The notes below the pieces were generated by a model. The model was given only the letters and a program-made list of their open reading frames with translations, was not told the origin of the DNA and did no database searches. A program made the translations under genes and the position numbers. This document shows positions 1-8,983 of a stretch of DNA of 34,665 bases, in pieces. Every line of letters starts with the position of its first letter. The first letter of the stretch is position 1. The DNA comes from Firmicutes bacterium AM55-24TS. Lineage in GTDB: Bacteria > Bacillota > Clostridia > UBA1381. The stretch covers positions 1-34,665 of the forward strand of contig QTVU01000032.1 of the NCBI GenBank assembly GCA_003460745.1, in the 5' to 3' direction.

Positions 1-278
1 TTGAGGACATGAATCTTTGAATTAAAACGAGCTAATGCAGCATCTTCCCTTAGAAAATAAACAAGGTTATCACCATACACAGAGGTTGCTTCAAGACCTA
101 TTAAAACAGTATCTAAGGAGCAAGATGTCATAGCAGAAAGAATTCTTTTTACCAACTGTGAAGAACCAGTATGTGAGTTGGCAACAGAAAAGTTACAATG
201 TTTACTTCCGTCAGGAAGCATGAAATAAACGACATTGGATTTGCTGCTTACATCAATACCGACGTAAAGTGGGTTCAT
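1..278 (-). CDS. IS110-family transposase, N-terminal part (cut by window edge)
   Basis: Reading leftward from an ATG at 278, the frame stays open to base 1 (about 92 residues) and continues outside the window. The protein begins MNPLYVGIDVSSKSN and later has GLEATSVYGDNLVYFL. These are the first Asp (GIDVS) and the Glu (LEATS) of the DEDD RuvC-like domain that marks IS110-family recombinases. AAGAAGGTG lies just upstream of the ATG as ribosome binding site. In this family the RuvC-like half is followed by a C-terminal domain with a catalytic serine, which is not visible here. The long non-coding stretch directly upstream is typical of IS110 left ends. Whether the element is intact cannot be told from this window. 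Confidence 0.85.
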   Translation of the reverse strand, partial: MNPLYVGIDVSSKSNVVYFMLPDGSKHCNFSVANSHTGSSQLVKRILSAMTSCSLDTVLIGLEATSVYGDNLVYFLREDAALARFNSKIHVL

Positions 279-545
279 AAAAATCACCTTCTTTCGTTAA
301 AATTTTAAGTGTTCAATCGGTTTGGTAAAACCCATGATTATGGAGCATCAACACCCTCGCATATAAGAATCTAACTTAAGAAGGACAGATGCGAAACCAC
401 ACTGCTAAATGGTTGTCCCGAAGCTTAAGAAAACAGCCAGCCGGTTTGAAGTTAACTTCCATATCAGGGGAACAGACTTATTATGAAGCAACCGCAATGG
501 TTCAACAGGGGGACAAAGAACTATTACCTGATTGACACCAAGTCA
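279..545 (-). ncRNA. IS110 left-end non-coding region, candidate bridge RNA
   Basis: About 350 bases between the transposase start and the next gene hold no credible ORF. IS110-family elements are known to encode a bridge RNA in the non-coding end upstream of the transposase, so this is the expected place and strand. On the minus strand a TATAAT lies at 551-546 with no good -35 at the normal distance, which is typical of IS110 ends where the circular junction supplies the -35. Downstream of it are several short inverted pairs: TTGAC/GTCAA, the palindrome GAAGTTAACTTC, AACCA/TGGTT and CGCAT/ATGCG. The RNA boundaries are inferred; folding and the guide loops were not computed. Confidence 0.5.
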
Positions 546-575
546 ATTATATCATAGGTTTACCAAACCGATTGA
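313..575. repeat. Long inverted repeat pair in the IS110 upstream region
   Basis: CAATCGGTTTGGTAAAACC at 314-332 is matched in inverted orientation by GGTTTACCAAACCGATTG at 557-574, with one extra A in the left copy. The flanking T/A pair (313 and 575) also matches. The two arms enclose about 225 bases. The inner arm sits roughly 35 bases upstream of the transposase ATG, and the outer arm lies just beyond the candidate -10 box. IS110 elements usually lack long terminal inverted repeats, so the pair may be a recombinase binding feature or a long RNA stem. Confidence 0.8.
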
Positions 576-628
576 TATTTTGAATATAAAAATATATCTA
601 TAAAGATATTATACGAGGAGGAACTAAT

Positions 629-1093
629 ATGAGTAAACAGTATACAGCAATGGATATAGCAAATTACTTCATACACTATAATAATTACAGACGTATGGAA
701 AACGGTGATGATCTAATATCAAACAACAAAATGCAAAGACTATTATATTATGCACAAGGAGCTATGTTGGCACTAAAGAATAAAAAGCTATTTGATGATG
801 ATATATGTGCATTCCATTACGGTCCGGCAGTAGAAAGTGTATACAATGAGTTTAGTAAATATGATGCAGGAATAAATAAGCGTATTAATAATGATGACCT
901 TGTAATTGATGATAAAACTGCTTCATTGCTTGAAAAAGTGTATGAAACATTCGGTCAATTTTCAGCAGGTAAACTTACGGAAATGAGTCAAAAAGAAAAA
1001 CCTTTTATACAAACTGCAAAATGTCAAGTGATTGATTGTAAGAAAATAAAAAAATATTTCAAGAAACACTACATAGAAAGAGAAAAGGAATAA
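629..1093 (+). CDS. Panacea (DUF4065/SocA-like) domain protein
   Basis: This 154-residue protein resembles the SocA/GepA group, now called the Panacea domain. The N-terminus has MDIANYFIHYNN, followed by ISNNKMQRLLYYAQGAML and then FHYGPAVESVYNEFS, matching the family pattern of LQKLLYYAQ and a later GPV..VY element. Panacea proteins are known as versatile antitoxins, and some as protease adaptors, and they are common on phages and mobile elements. The start is set by an AGGAGG at 616-621, seven bases before the ATG. No toxin gene is recognisable beside it: upstream is the IS110 end, downstream a very small ORF and a recombinase. A hairpin without a U-tract (CTCGGTAA/TTGCCGAG, 1106-1125) follows the stop. 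Domain call fairly sure, function inferred. Confidence 0.75.
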   Translation: MSKQYTAMDIANYFIHYNNYRRMENGDDLISNNKMQRLLYYAQGAMLALKNKKLFDDDICAFHYGPAVESVYNEFSKYDAGINKRINNDDLVIDDKTASLLEKVYETFGQFSAGKLTEMSQKEKPFIQTAKCQVIDCKKIKKYFKKHYIEREKE

Positions 1094-1222
1094 GATATGG
1101 GAATGCTCGGTAATTTGTTGCCGAGTAGTTCACTGTAATAACATGTATAGGAATTTAAAGAAATAATTTTCACATTATATCATAAGATGTAACAGATAAT
1201 AAAATGACGGAGGGGAATGAAT

Positions 1223-1357
1223 GTGCCAAAAAAAATTGAACCAGTAAGAGCTTTTGCGGTATTAACAACAAGAAAATCGAATGAAAAGTACAATGAAAAA
1301 GAGATGGAAAATGAGTTAAAAGAGATAATAAGTTCACAATTAGAAAAAAAGACTTGA
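1223..1357 (+). CDS. Small hypothetical protein (44 aa) upstream of the recombinase
   Basis: A short ORF starting at GTG 1223 (an in-frame ATG at 1217 would add two residues) encodes a lysine/glutamate-rich peptide with the core VRAFAVLTTRKSNEKYNEKE. GGAGGGG at 1209-1215 gives a well-spaced ribosome binding site for the GTG and is too close for the ATG. The C-terminal half is predicted to be a charged helix. It sits between the Panacea gene and the serine recombinase and ends just before a terminator-like hairpin. I do not recognise a family. It could be an excisionase/directionality-type accessory protein, or only a leader, but nothing in the sequence proves that. Confidence 0.5.
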   Translation: MPKKIEPVRAFAVLTTRKSNEKYNEKEMENELKEIISSQLEKKT

Positions 1358-1380
1358 ACATAGTAAAAATATAAAATATA

Positions 1381-1426
1381 ATAGTAGAAGATTGAAAGAT
1401 TGTACTCACTCTTCTGCTATTTTTTT
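1381..1426 (+). terminator. Intrinsic terminator/attenuator in the recombinase leader
   Basis: ATAGTAGAAG (1381-1390) pairs with CTTCTGCTAT (1411-1420) over ten bases with one G-U, leaving a 20-base loop, followed at once by six T. The recombinase ribosome binding site AGGAGG (1427-1432) abuts the T-run. Transcription from upstream would therefore be stopped right before the recombinase unless the hairpin is bypassed. Confidence 0.65.
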
Positions 1427-1438
1427 AGGAGGAAAACA

Positions 1439-3064
1439 ATGGGTACAAAATATAAAACAGATAAAAAAACATTGGTGTATTGTAGAGAAAGTAGGGATGA
1501 TTATGGCGAAAAATATGAGAGAATAGAAACACAAAGAGATATACTGCTTGAGTTTTGTGCAAAAAACGGACTGACAAATATTGTTGACGTAATTATGGAC
1601 GATAATATGTCAGGAACATCATTTAAGAGATTAGAATACATAAAAGAAAAAATGAAGAACGGTGAAATAGAAATTTTCATATGTAAAGATGCATCACGAT
1701 TAGGACGTAATTTATTAGAAAGTCTTAAATTTATCGAGTTTGCAGAAGAATGTGAGGTCGAAATAATATTTGAGAGTGAAGAATTTAATCGTGATTTATT
1801 TCCTCTAATCGCTTGGTTTAACGAAAGACGTGCAAAAGATGATAGTGATAAGATAAGGCGAGTATTAAGACACAAATTAGAAAATGGATTAGTAATTGTG
1901 CCTAAATTCGGATATAAGAAAGAGGACGGAAAAGTTGTTCCTGATGAAGAAGTCGCCGATATTGTTCGGAAGATAGGTGAAATGGCTTATAATGGTAGTA
2001 CACCCAGACAAATATCTGATTATCTTAATATTATTCATGCATTATCTCCGTCAGAAGGCAACAGTATTAAACGAAAAAAAATCCATTCATTATGGACGGC
2101 AGATAAAGTGAGACGAATAATAACGGACATAACATACACTGGAGTACAGGTGTCAGGAAAAATCAGAAAAGTAAGTTATAAAGGTAAAAAGTATAAAAAA
2201 GTACCACCTGAAGAACAAATAGTAATTGAAAATCATCATGAGGCATTAATTCCGAAAGAAATGTTTGATTCAATTCAGAAGAATTTAAGAACATTTAAAA
2301 TACCAAGTAGGAATCCTACTAATAATCCATTCTCAGGAATATTAGAATGTGGAAGATGTGGAAAGACTATTGTTCTAAGAAGTAGAAAAAACGGTAATCC
2401 GGTCAAGTATGTATGTTCCAAACACAATTTGGAGGGGAACATAAAGACAGAACTCAGAGAGAATTGGGGTTGCTCACCGCACGCTGTTTATTTTGAGGAT
2501 TTAAAAAATCTTATTATGAATTACGTTAAAGCGTTTATGGAAGATGCAGTTTTTCAACAAGAGGTAATAGAAAGTATAAACGAAGAATCTTCATCAACCA
2601 ATTATGAATCAACCATAAAAAATCTTGAGAAAAGAGAAAAAGACTTACAACATAGATTTGATATTATGTATGAGGATAGGTTAAACGGAATACTGCCTGA
2701 ATTTATGTTTACCGAAAAAACAGAACCTATACTTAAAAAAATACAAGACGTACATATTGAAATAGATAATCTACGTAATGAAATCAAAAGCAGTACAAAA
2801 GAATCTCCTCAAGACAAATACACACAGGCAATACAAAGATTGTATGAAGAAGGATTAAGTGCCGAAGGCATAAAACAATTATTTGAAAAAATAATAATAT
2901 TTGAACAAGGTGAAATTGGTGAAGAAATTAAGAATCAGTATAATGTAGACGATGAACAATTTAAAGAACTGTATAAAAACGGAGGATACCTATTTGTACA
3001 GAAATCACCTTGGAACAATCTTATAAAATCAAAGCAAATCACAAGTATTGAGAAAGGAGTTTAA
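1439..3064 (+). CDS. Large serine recombinase (site-specific integrase)
   Basis: The product is 541 residues from the ATG at 1439, chosen because AGGAGG lies six bases upstream; an earlier in-frame start at 1400 falls in the terminator loop. The N-terminal resolvase domain carries the catalytic motif YCRES (Y-x-R-x-S) near residue 14, plus KDASRLGRN and DDNMSGTSFKR. A recombinase domain follows (KFGYKK to about residue 260). Next comes a zinc-ribbon (LECGRCGK near residue 307, then a CS...C pair) and a glutamate/lysine-rich coiled coil (about 390-465), the order typical of large serine integrases. Such enzymes catalyse attP x attB integration and excision of phages and integrative elements. 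The gene ends 20-30 bases from the broken zupT gene, the usual place for the integrase next to an attachment site. Confidence 0.92.
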   Translation: MGTKYKTDKKTLVYCRESRDDYGEKYERIETQRDILLEFCAKNGLTNIVDVIMDDNMSGTSFKRLEYIKEKMKNGEIEIFICKDASRLGRNLLESLKFIEFAEECEVEIIFESEEFNRDLFPLIAWFNERRAKDDSDKIRRVLRHKLENGLVIVPKFGYKKEDGKVVPDEEVADIVRKIGEMAYNGSTPRQISDYLNIIHALSPSEGNSIKRKKIHSLWTADKVRRIITDITYTGVQVSGKIRKVSYKGKKYKKVPPEEQIVIENHHEALIPKEMFDSIQKNLRTFKIPSRNPTNNPFSGILECGRCGKTIVLRSRKNGNPVKYVCSKHNLEGNIKTELRENWGCSPHAVYFEDLKNLIMNYVKAFMEDAVFQQEVIESINEESSSTNYESTIKNLEKREKDLQHRFDIMYEDRLNGILPEFMFTEKTEPILKKIQDVHIEIDNLRNEIKSSTKESPQDKYTQAIQRLYEEGLSAEGIKQLFEKIIIFEQGEIGEEIKNQYNVDDEQFKELYKNGGYLFVQKSPWNNLIKSKQITSIEKGV

Positions 3065-3485
3065 TTAACATTAATACGACACGCTCATCGGGGAAGTTAT
3101 GTATGCCGATTGCGAGAGCGGTCATAAATCCCATACGTTTTAGGGCAATCGAACGGGTTTCGTTTTCGGTCAGATTACCTATATCACCCTCTGTTGACGG
3201 CACAAAGTAGTCTATAAGTCCGATAAGAAGTATTCCGACAAAGAATGATACTACCGCGATATAATATCCCACAGTGTCATTTGTAGCTGACGCGATATAT
3301 GTGCGTGACTTCTGAAAAATTTCAATCATTGAAACGTATATCATTACTCCGGCTGAAAATCCGAGCGAGCCGGCGAGAAATTTTGTATTTGTGGTTTTTG
3401 CAAACAATGCTATTATACTGCCGATTCCGGTTGCAAGTCCTGCCATAACCGTCAGCGACAGCGCGAACAGTACATTTGTTTCCAC
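3039..3485 (-). pseudogene. zupT: ZIP-family metal transporter (zupT-like), 3' end lost to insertion
   Basis: About 130 residues of a ZIP/ZupT zinc transporter remain. The N-terminus ETNVLFALSLTVMAGLATGIGS and the helices with AGVMIYVSMIEI are typical, and the fourth helix begins ALAIGIHNFPDE. ZupT proteins are about 260-270 residues, so roughly half is missing, including the later metal-binding helices. The frame then runs about 15 foreign residues into the mobile element and overlaps the recombinase stop. The true start is probably GTG at 3485: AAGGAG at 3500-3495 directly abuts the ATG at 3494 but is well spaced for the GTG. The missing 3' part should lie at the other end of the element, outside this window. 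Confidence 0.82.
3065..3096. other. Probable attachment-site junction of the element in zupT
   Basis: Reading leftward, the zupT frame is normal through IHNFPDE and then changes to an unrelated tail that runs into the end of the recombinase gene and stops at 3039. ZIP proteins normally continue IHNFPEG and then more membrane helices. The switch from host to element sequence therefore lies near 3081-3095. The exact core dinucleotide cannot be fixed without the other end or an empty site. Confidence 0.65.
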
Positions 3486-3557
3486 TAAAATCATCTCCTT
3501 AAAAGTTCTTATGGTATAATACGTTGCACGAATTTTTTTTGTTACTTAAATTAATTG

Positions 3558-3586
3558 TTGCCAATTTCAAAAAAAGGGTATATAAT
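3558..3586 (+). promoter_or_regulatory. Sigma-A-type promoter for the TrmH-family methyltransferase gene
   Basis: TTGCCA at 3558-3563 and TATAAT at 3581-3586 are separated by 17 bases. The predicted start lies about 35 bases before the ATG at 3628. A further extended -10 (TGGTATAAT, 3512-3520) lies upstream on the same strand but has no -35. Confidence 0.75.
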
Positions 3587-3627
3587 TAGTTGAAAATACT
3601 TATATAGAATAGATAAGGAAATGATTT

Positions 3628-4398
3628 ATGTTAGAGATTACTTCTTCATCAAACAATAAATGCAAATATGTAAAATCGCTGTCGCAGAAAAAATCAAGGC
3701 AGAAATACGGTGAGTATACAATAGAAGGAATAAAATCGGTATCGGACGCATTAAATTCCGAAAGGGAGATAACGGCACTATATGTATCGGATAGTTTTTT
3801 TGAAAACGAGAATTTCAAATATCCGAAAGATATTTCATTATACAAGGTACAAGACGACGTATTTATGAAAATGTGCGATACAAAAGCACCGCAGGGCATA
3901 CTTGCGGTTGTGAAAATCGAAGATGAAACCGATTTTACACCCAACACGGAAAAATCGTATATATATTGCGACTGTATAAATGACCCGGGTAATCTCGGAA
4001 CGATAATCAGAACGGCTGATGCGGCAGGATTTGACGGAGTGTTGTTGTCGGATGGGTGCGTTGATTTATACAGTCCGAAAACGGTGCGTTCAAGTATGGG
4101 TTCGTTTTTTAATATGAGAGTTGTAACAGGTGTGTCATATGAAAAACTCAGCGAATACAAAAACAGCGGTTTTCAGCTTATCGGCGGTGCACTTGGTGAC
4201 AATACAATAGATTACCGCAGTGCGGATATGGAAAAACCTACTATTATAATAGTAGGAAATGAGGCAAACGGAATATCGGAAGATGTTCAGAAAATGTGTC
4301 AATGCGTTAAAATTCCGATTTTGGGAAAAGCCGAATCGCTAAATGCGGGAGTTGCGGCGGCAATATTAATGTACGAACTTGTTCGCCAAAGGTCTTGA
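3628..4398 (+). CDS. SpoU/TrmH-family RNA 2'-O-methyltransferase
   Basis: The 256-residue protein has an N-terminal substrate-binding domain (ITSSSNNKCKYVKSLSQKKSR, then YTIEGIKSVSDAL) and a C-terminal SPOUT domain. The three family motifs are present: NDPGNLGTIIRTADAAGF (motif 1, near residue 117), IVGNEANGIS (motif 2) and IPILGKAESLNAGVAAAI (motif 3), which forms the trefoil knot that binds S-adenosylmethionine. It resembles the Bacillus YsgA/RlmB-like group that methylates ribose in rRNA or tRNA; the target base cannot be read from sequence. It has its own promoter and stands alone before dprA. A TTGACA at 4395-4400 overlapping its stop codon, with a weak TAATGT 17 bases later, may be the dprA promoter. 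Confidence 0.9.
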   Translation: MLEITSSSNNKCKYVKSLSQKKSRQKYGEYTIEGIKSVSDALNSEREITALYVSDSFFENENFKYPKDISLYKVQDDVFMKMCDTKAPQGILAVVKIEDETDFTPNTEKSYIYCDCINDPGNLGTIIRTADAAGFDGVLLSDGCVDLYSPKTVRSSMGSFFNMRVVTGVSYEKLSEYKNSGFQLIGGALGDNTIDYRSADMEKPTIIIVGNEANGISEDVQKMCQCVKIPILGKAESLNAGVAAAILMYELVRQRS

Positions 4399-4450
4399 CA
4401 ATTTTTGAGATTTGTAGTAATGTAACAGATGTATTTTAGGTGGTGGATTG

Positions 4451-5563
4451 ATGGAACATATACTTTATTGGTTATGGCTTACAACTAAATACGGTGTTAC
4501 GCCATCAAAAATTAAAGTACTTTTAGAGTATTTTAAAACTGTTGAAGAAATATATTTTTCAAAAAACTTCAATAATATATACGGTTTGAGTGATAAAATA
4601 AAATCAAGTCTTGCAGACAAGGATTTATCCAAAGCAGAAAAAATACTTGAACAAACCGCAAAATTAAATCAGAAAATATTGGTTTACGACAGTGAAAGCT
4701 ATCCGCAAATATTAAAGAATATATCAAGTCCGCCGTATGTCTTGTATGTACAGGGCAAGGTGTTGGAGCTTGATAAGGTGCTTACAATAGGCGTTGTGGG
4801 TACACGAAATTCGTCGGAATACGGACGTGTTGTGACGGACAGGATATGTCGCGAATTGGCACAATACGGTGCGGTGACTGTCGGCGGACTGGCAAGAGGT
4901 ATTGATACGGTCGGTGCGTGGGCAACACTTGATGTCGGCGGAGTGGCAGTCGGTGTTGTCGGCAGCGGACTTGATATAGTGTATCCGTCGGAAAATGTTG
5001 AACTTGTCAAAGCAATTACCGAAAAAGGTTGTATAATATCAGAATACGCACCCGGTACACCGCCTGTAAGAAATCATTTTCCTGCAAGGAACAGAATTAT
5101 AGCGGGACTGTCACGCGGAATACTCGTAACGGAAGCACCGGAAAAGAGCGGCGCGCTTATAACAGCAAAATATGCACTTGAAAATGACAGAGATGTATTT
5201 GCGGTACCGAGAAATATTACAGATACAAATTCCTTGGGAACGAACAAAATCATTCAACAGGGTGCAAAACTGATAAACGGCGCAGCGGATATAATAAGCG
5301 AATATCCGTATGCCGAAAAAGTTATACCTAAAAAGGTAAAAAGTGAGCCGATACAAAAAATTGTTGATGACAGTAAATACAGCAAACTAAATGAATTTGA
5401 AAAACAGATAATAGATATATTAAAGAAAAGCGATATGCAGATAGATGAACTTTCAAGGGAACTGAAAAGAAATGTAAGCGAGATAAATACAAAGCTTATA
5501 ATGCTTGAAGTCAAGGGATTGGTTAAGAAACTTCCCGGAAGTAAATATCAACTGAAATTATAG
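4451..5563 (+). CDS. dprA: DNA processing protein DprA (Smf)
   Basis: DprA loads RecA onto incoming single-stranded DNA during natural transformation and is widely kept even in species not known to be competent. The 370-residue protein has a helical N-terminus, a Rossmann-like core starting at about residue 113 (IGVVGTRNSSEYG), the signature VTVGGLARGIDTVG, HFPARNRIIAGLS near 209-221, then VTEAPEKSGALITAKYA. A C-terminal winged helix follows (about 310-370). The start is ATG 4451, seven bases after AGGTGG; the TTG just before it is not needed. topA follows after 16 bases, as in many Bacillota (dprA-topA-trmFO). Confidence 0.95.
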   Translation: MEHILYWLWLTTKYGVTPSKIKVLLEYFKTVEEIYFSKNFNNIYGLSDKIKSSLADKDLSKAEKILEQTAKLNQKILVYDSESYPQILKNISSPPYVLYVQGKVLELDKVLTIGVVGTRNSSEYGRVVTDRICRELAQYGAVTVGGLARGIDTVGAWATLDVGGVAVGVVGSGLDIVYPSENVELVKAITEKGCIISEYAPGTPPVRNHFPARNRIIAGLSRGILVTEAPEKSGALITAKYALENDRDVFAVPRNITDTNSLGTNKIIQQGAKLINGAADIISEYPYAEKVIPKKVKSEPIQKIVDDSKYSKLNEFEKQIIDILKKSDMQIDELSRELKRNVSEINTKLIMLEVKGLVKKLPGSKYQLKL

Positions 5564-5579
5564 ATACGGAGGAAATTAT

Positions 5580-7670
5580 ATGGCAACGAAAAAGCTGTTA
5601 ATAGTGGAGTCACCGGCGAAAGCGGGGACAATAAAAAAATATCTTGGCAAGGACTATACAGTTATGGCGTCTATGGGGCATATAATCGACCTTCCGAAAA
5701 GTCAAATGGGTATAGACTTTGAAAATGATTACACACCGAAATATATAACAATACGCGGTAAAGGACAGCTGCTTACACAACTGAAAAAAGAGGCTAAAAA
5801 AGCAGATGTAGTTTATCTCGCAACTGACCCGGACCGCGAGGGTGAGGCAATAAGCTGGCATTTGGCGGAGGCACTTAAAATAGACCCCGAGTCAAATTGC
5901 CGTGTAACGTTTAACGAAATTACAAAAACAGCCGTTAAGGCGGCAATAAAACAGCCGAGAAAGATTGATATGGATCTTGTTGACGCACAACAGGCAAGAC
6001 GTGTGCTTGACAGAATTGTGGGTTATACAATCAGTCCTATTCTTTGGGAAAAGGTTAAAAGAGGACTTAGTGCCGGTCGTGTACAGTCTGTTGCGACAAA
6101 GCTTATATGTGACAGGGAAGAAGAAATCGAAAACTTTACTCCTCAGGAATATTGGTCAATCGAAACGGTTTTGAATGATCCGAAAAGTAAAAAGGATTTT
6201 AATGCAAAATATTACGGTGAAAAGGGCAAAGAAGTAAAGCTAAACAATGCCGAAGAAACAAAGAAAGTTTCGGATGCAATAGCAAATGCCGATTTTGTTA
6301 TAGAAAAGGTTAAAAGAGGTCAGCAAAAGCGTAATCCTCAACCGCCGTTTACGACAAGTACTCTGCAGCAGGACGCGTCAAGAAAGTATAATTTCCAAGC
6401 GGCAAAAACAATGCAGATTGCACAAACTCTTTACGAAGGTATTAACCTCGGCGGAAAGATAGGAACAATAGGTCTTATAACGTATATGAGAACAGATTCG
6501 CTAAGAATTGCCGACGACGCACAGAAAGAGGCGGTTGCATATTTGACTGAAAATTACGGAAGCGAATATGTAAAGGCAAAGCAATACAAGACAAAAAAGA
6601 ATGCACAGGACGCCCATGAGGCTATCAGACCGACTTCAATAAACATAAAGCCGATTGATATTAAGGATAAACTTACAAACGACCAATACAGACTTTATAA
6701 GCTTATTTGGGAACGATTTGCCGCAAGTCAGATGACAAGTGTGGTATATGACACAATGCAGGTAACTATTGACGCAAACGGTCATACATTTAAGGCAAGC
6801 GGTTCAAACATAAAGTTTAAGGGTTATATGACGGTGTACGTTGAGTCAACGGACAACAAGGAAAAGAAAGAAAAAATGCTTCCTAACCTTGAAGAAAATC
6901 AAACCGTTACACTTAAAAGTTCGGAGGAAAAGCAACACTTTACTCAACCTCCCGCAAGATATTCGGACGCTACGCTTATCAAGGAGCTTGAAGAAAACGG
7001 CATAGGCAGACCATCAACGTATGCGCCGACCATTTCAACAATTGTGTCAAGAGGATATGTTGTAAGAAGTAAGAAACAGCTTGTTCCGACAGAACTGGGC
7101 TTTGTTACGTCGGAAATTATGAAAAATAACTTTTCGGATATTGTGGACGTTGAATTTACGGCTGATATGGAAAAAGAGCTTGACAGCGTTGAAGAAGGCG
7201 AATTGAATTGGAAAAAGCTGATTAACGATTTTTATCCGTCATTTAAGGATACACTTGAAAAGGCACAGAAGAACATCGAAAAAATTCAGATTAAAGACGA
7301 AGAATCAGATGTTGTATGTGAAAAGTGCGGAAGAAAAATGGTGTACAAGCTGAGTAAATTCGGTAAATTCTTGGCTTGTCCGGGTTATCCGGAATGTAAA
7401 AATACAAAGGCTATCCGCGAAGAAACAGGTGCGAAATGCCCTAAGTGCGGCGGTGAAATACTTGTTAAAAAGTCAAGGAGAGGTAAGGTTTACTACGGTT
7501 GTGAACATTCGCCGAAGTGTGACTTTATGGTATGGGATATGCCTGTTAAGGACGAGGCTTGTCCGCAGTGCGGCGGCTTGCTCCTTAAAAAGCAAGGCAG
7601 AAACGGTAAGATTTTCTGCTATAACGAAGATTGTAAATATGAGAGAAAGTTAAAGGACGAAAAGAAGTGA
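5580..7670 (+). CDS. topA: DNA topoisomerase I
   Basis: Type IA topoisomerase that relaxes negative supercoils. The 696-residue protein opens with the Toprim domain ([18 protein letters not shown], and the acidic triad in [12 protein letters not shown] near 82-88). The catalytic tyrosine is Tyr302 in [12 protein letters not shown]. Further family motifs are [11 protein letters not shown] and [13 protein letters not shown]. The C-terminus carries three Cys4 zinc ribbons: Cys580/583/600/606, 620/623/641/647 and 661/664/680/685. Ribosome binding site GGAGG at 5568-5572 precedes the ATG. Its stop overlaps the start of trmFO by four bases, so the two are translationally coupled. Confidence 0.97.
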   Translation: MATKKLLIVESPAKAGTIKKYLGKDYTVMASMGHIIDLPKSQMGIDFENDYTPKYITIRGKGQLLTQLKKEAKKADVVYLATDPDREGEAISWHLAEALKIDPESNCRVTFNEITKTAVKAAIKQPRKIDMDLVDAQQARRVLDRIVGYTISPILWEKVKRGLSAGRVQSVATKLICDREEEIENFTPQEYWSIETVLNDPKSKKDFNAKYYGEKGKEVKLNNAEETKKVSDAIANADFVIEKVKRGQQKRNPQPPFTTSTLQQDASRKYNFQAAKTMQIAQTLYEGINLGGKIGTIGLITYMRTDSLRIADDAQKEAVAYLTENYGSEYVKAKQYKTKKNAQDAHEAIRPTSINIKPIDIKDKLTNDQYRLYKLIWERFAASQMTSVVYDTMQVTIDANGHTFKASGSNIKFKGYMTVYVESTDNKEKKEKMLPNLEENQTVTLKSSEEKQHFTQPPARYSDATLIKELEENGIGRPSTYAPTISTIVSRGYVVRSKKQLVPTELGFVTSEIMKNNFSDIVDVEFTADMEKELDSVEEGELNWKKLINDFYPSFKDTLEKAQKNIEKIQIKDEESDVVCEKCGRKMVYKLSKFGKFLACPGYPECKNTKAIREETGAKCPKCGGEILVKKSRRGKVYYGCEHSPKCDFMVWDMPVKDEACPQCGGLLLKKQGRNGKIFCYNEDCKYERKLKDEKK

Positions 7671-8983
7671 AAGTAAAAGTTATAGGAGCCGGACTTGCCG
7701 GTTGTGAGGCGGTATGGCAGCTTGTAAAGCATGGGATTGACGTTGACCTTTACGAAATGAAACCGGTAAAGTATTCACCGGCACATTCAAATGAAAATTT
7801 TGCGGAACTTGTGTGTTCAAACTCTTTGAAGGCTGACAGAATTGAAAACGCGTGCGGTCTTTTAAAAGAAGAAATGCGTATGTTTGATTCGGTTATGATG
7901 GATGCGGCTGATATAAGCCGTGTTCCTGCCGGCGGTGCTTTGGCGGTTGACAGAGATGTTTTTGCAAAGCATATAACGGAAAAAATTAAAAATCATCCGC
8001 GTGTAACCGTATTTAATGAAGAAGTTACGGAAATCAATCCCGATGAATATACAATAATCGCAACAGGTCCGCTTACTTCGGACGGACTTGCCGATGAAAT
8101 AAAGAAAATTACAGGTTCGGACGAATTGTACTTTTATGACGCAGCCGCACCGATTGTGACGGAAGAAAGTATTGATAAAGACAAAGTTTTCAAAGCGGCA
8201 AGATACGATAAAGGTACTGCCGATTATATCAACTGTCCGATGACAAAAGAGGAATACACCGCTTTTTATAACGAGCTTATCACGGCTGAAACAGCACCGC
8301 TTAAAGAATTTGAAAATCAAAAGGTTTTCGAGGGATGTATGCCTGTTGAGGTTATGGCAAAAAGAGGTGAACAGACGCTTGTGTTCGGACCGCTAAAACC
8401 TGTCGGTCTTGTCAATCCGAAGACGGGCAAGGACGACGCATATGCGGTTGTTCAGCTAAGACAGGATAATAAAGAGGGTACGCTCTATAACCTTGTCGGT
8501 TTTCAGACGAATTTGAAATGGGGAGAGCAAAAACGCGTGTTCTCAATGATTCCGGGACTTGAAAATGCCGAATTTGTGCGTTACGGAGTTATGCACAGAA
8601 ACACTTATATAAATTCTCCGACGCTTTTAAATAAGTATTATCAAATGGAGAAGTACCCGAAAGTATTTTTTGCGGGACAGATAACGGGTGTCGAAGGTTA
8701 TGTTGAGTCGGCGTCAAGCGGAATACTTGCCGGATATAATATGGCGGCTATGCTTAACGGAAAAGATATGTTTGAACCGGATTCAAAAACTTGTATCGGT
8801 GCATTACCGCTTTATATTTCAAATTCTGCAAATACAAAGTTCCAGCCTATGAATGCGAATTTCGGCATTATAGACGGACTTAACGAAAGAATAAGAAATA
8901 AAGCCGAACGCTATAATAAAATAGCAAATCGTGCTTTAGATATAATGAAAGATAAATTGAAAGGTGAGAATGATGATGAGTAA
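7667..8983 (+). CDS. trmFO: FADH2/methylene-THF-dependent tRNA m5U54 methyltransferase
   Basis: TrmFO uses 5,10-methylene-tetrahydrofolate and FAD to make 5-methyluridine at position 54 of tRNA in most Bacillota. The 438-residue protein starts with a dinucleotide-binding motif ([16 protein letters not shown]) and LYEMKP, followed by the characteristic [26 protein letters not shown] and [12 protein letters not shown]. Later come [13 protein letters not shown] and [18 protein letters not shown], the C-terminal FAD-binding region. The start codon is GTG at 7667, overlapping the topA stop (GTGA). Length is normal for the family. Confidence 0.96.
   Translation: MKVKVIGAGLAGCEAVWQLVKHGIDVDLYEMKPVKYSPAHSNENFAELVCSNSLKADRIENACGLLKEEMRMFDSVMMDAADISRVPAGGALAVDRDVFAKHITEKIKNHPRVTVFNEEVTEINPDEYTIIATGPLTSDGLADEIKKITGSDELYFYDAAAPIVTEESIDKDKVFKAARYDKGTADYINCPMTKEEYTAFYNELITAETAPLKEFENQKVFEGCMPVEVMAKRGEQTLVFGPLKPVGLVNPKTGKDDAYAVVQLRQDNKEGTLYNLVGFQTNLKWGEQKRVFSMIPGLENAEFVRYGVMHRNTYINSPTLLNKYYQMEKYPKVFFAGQITGVEGYVESASSGILAGYNMAAMLNGKDMFEPDSKTCIGALPLYISNSANTKFQPMNANFGIIDGLNERIRNKAERYNKIANRALDIMKDKLKGENDDE

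Noticed and set aside
1170..1409. 79-residue minus-strand frame between the Panacea gene and the recombinase
   Set aside because: Low-complexity Phe/Leu/Ser-rich translation of A-rich sequence; the plus strand has a small ORF with a proper ribosome binding site.
3600..4160. 186-residue open frame on the minus strand
   Set aside because: It is antisense to the TrmH-family methyltransferase gene, which has all three family motifs, and resembles no protein I know.
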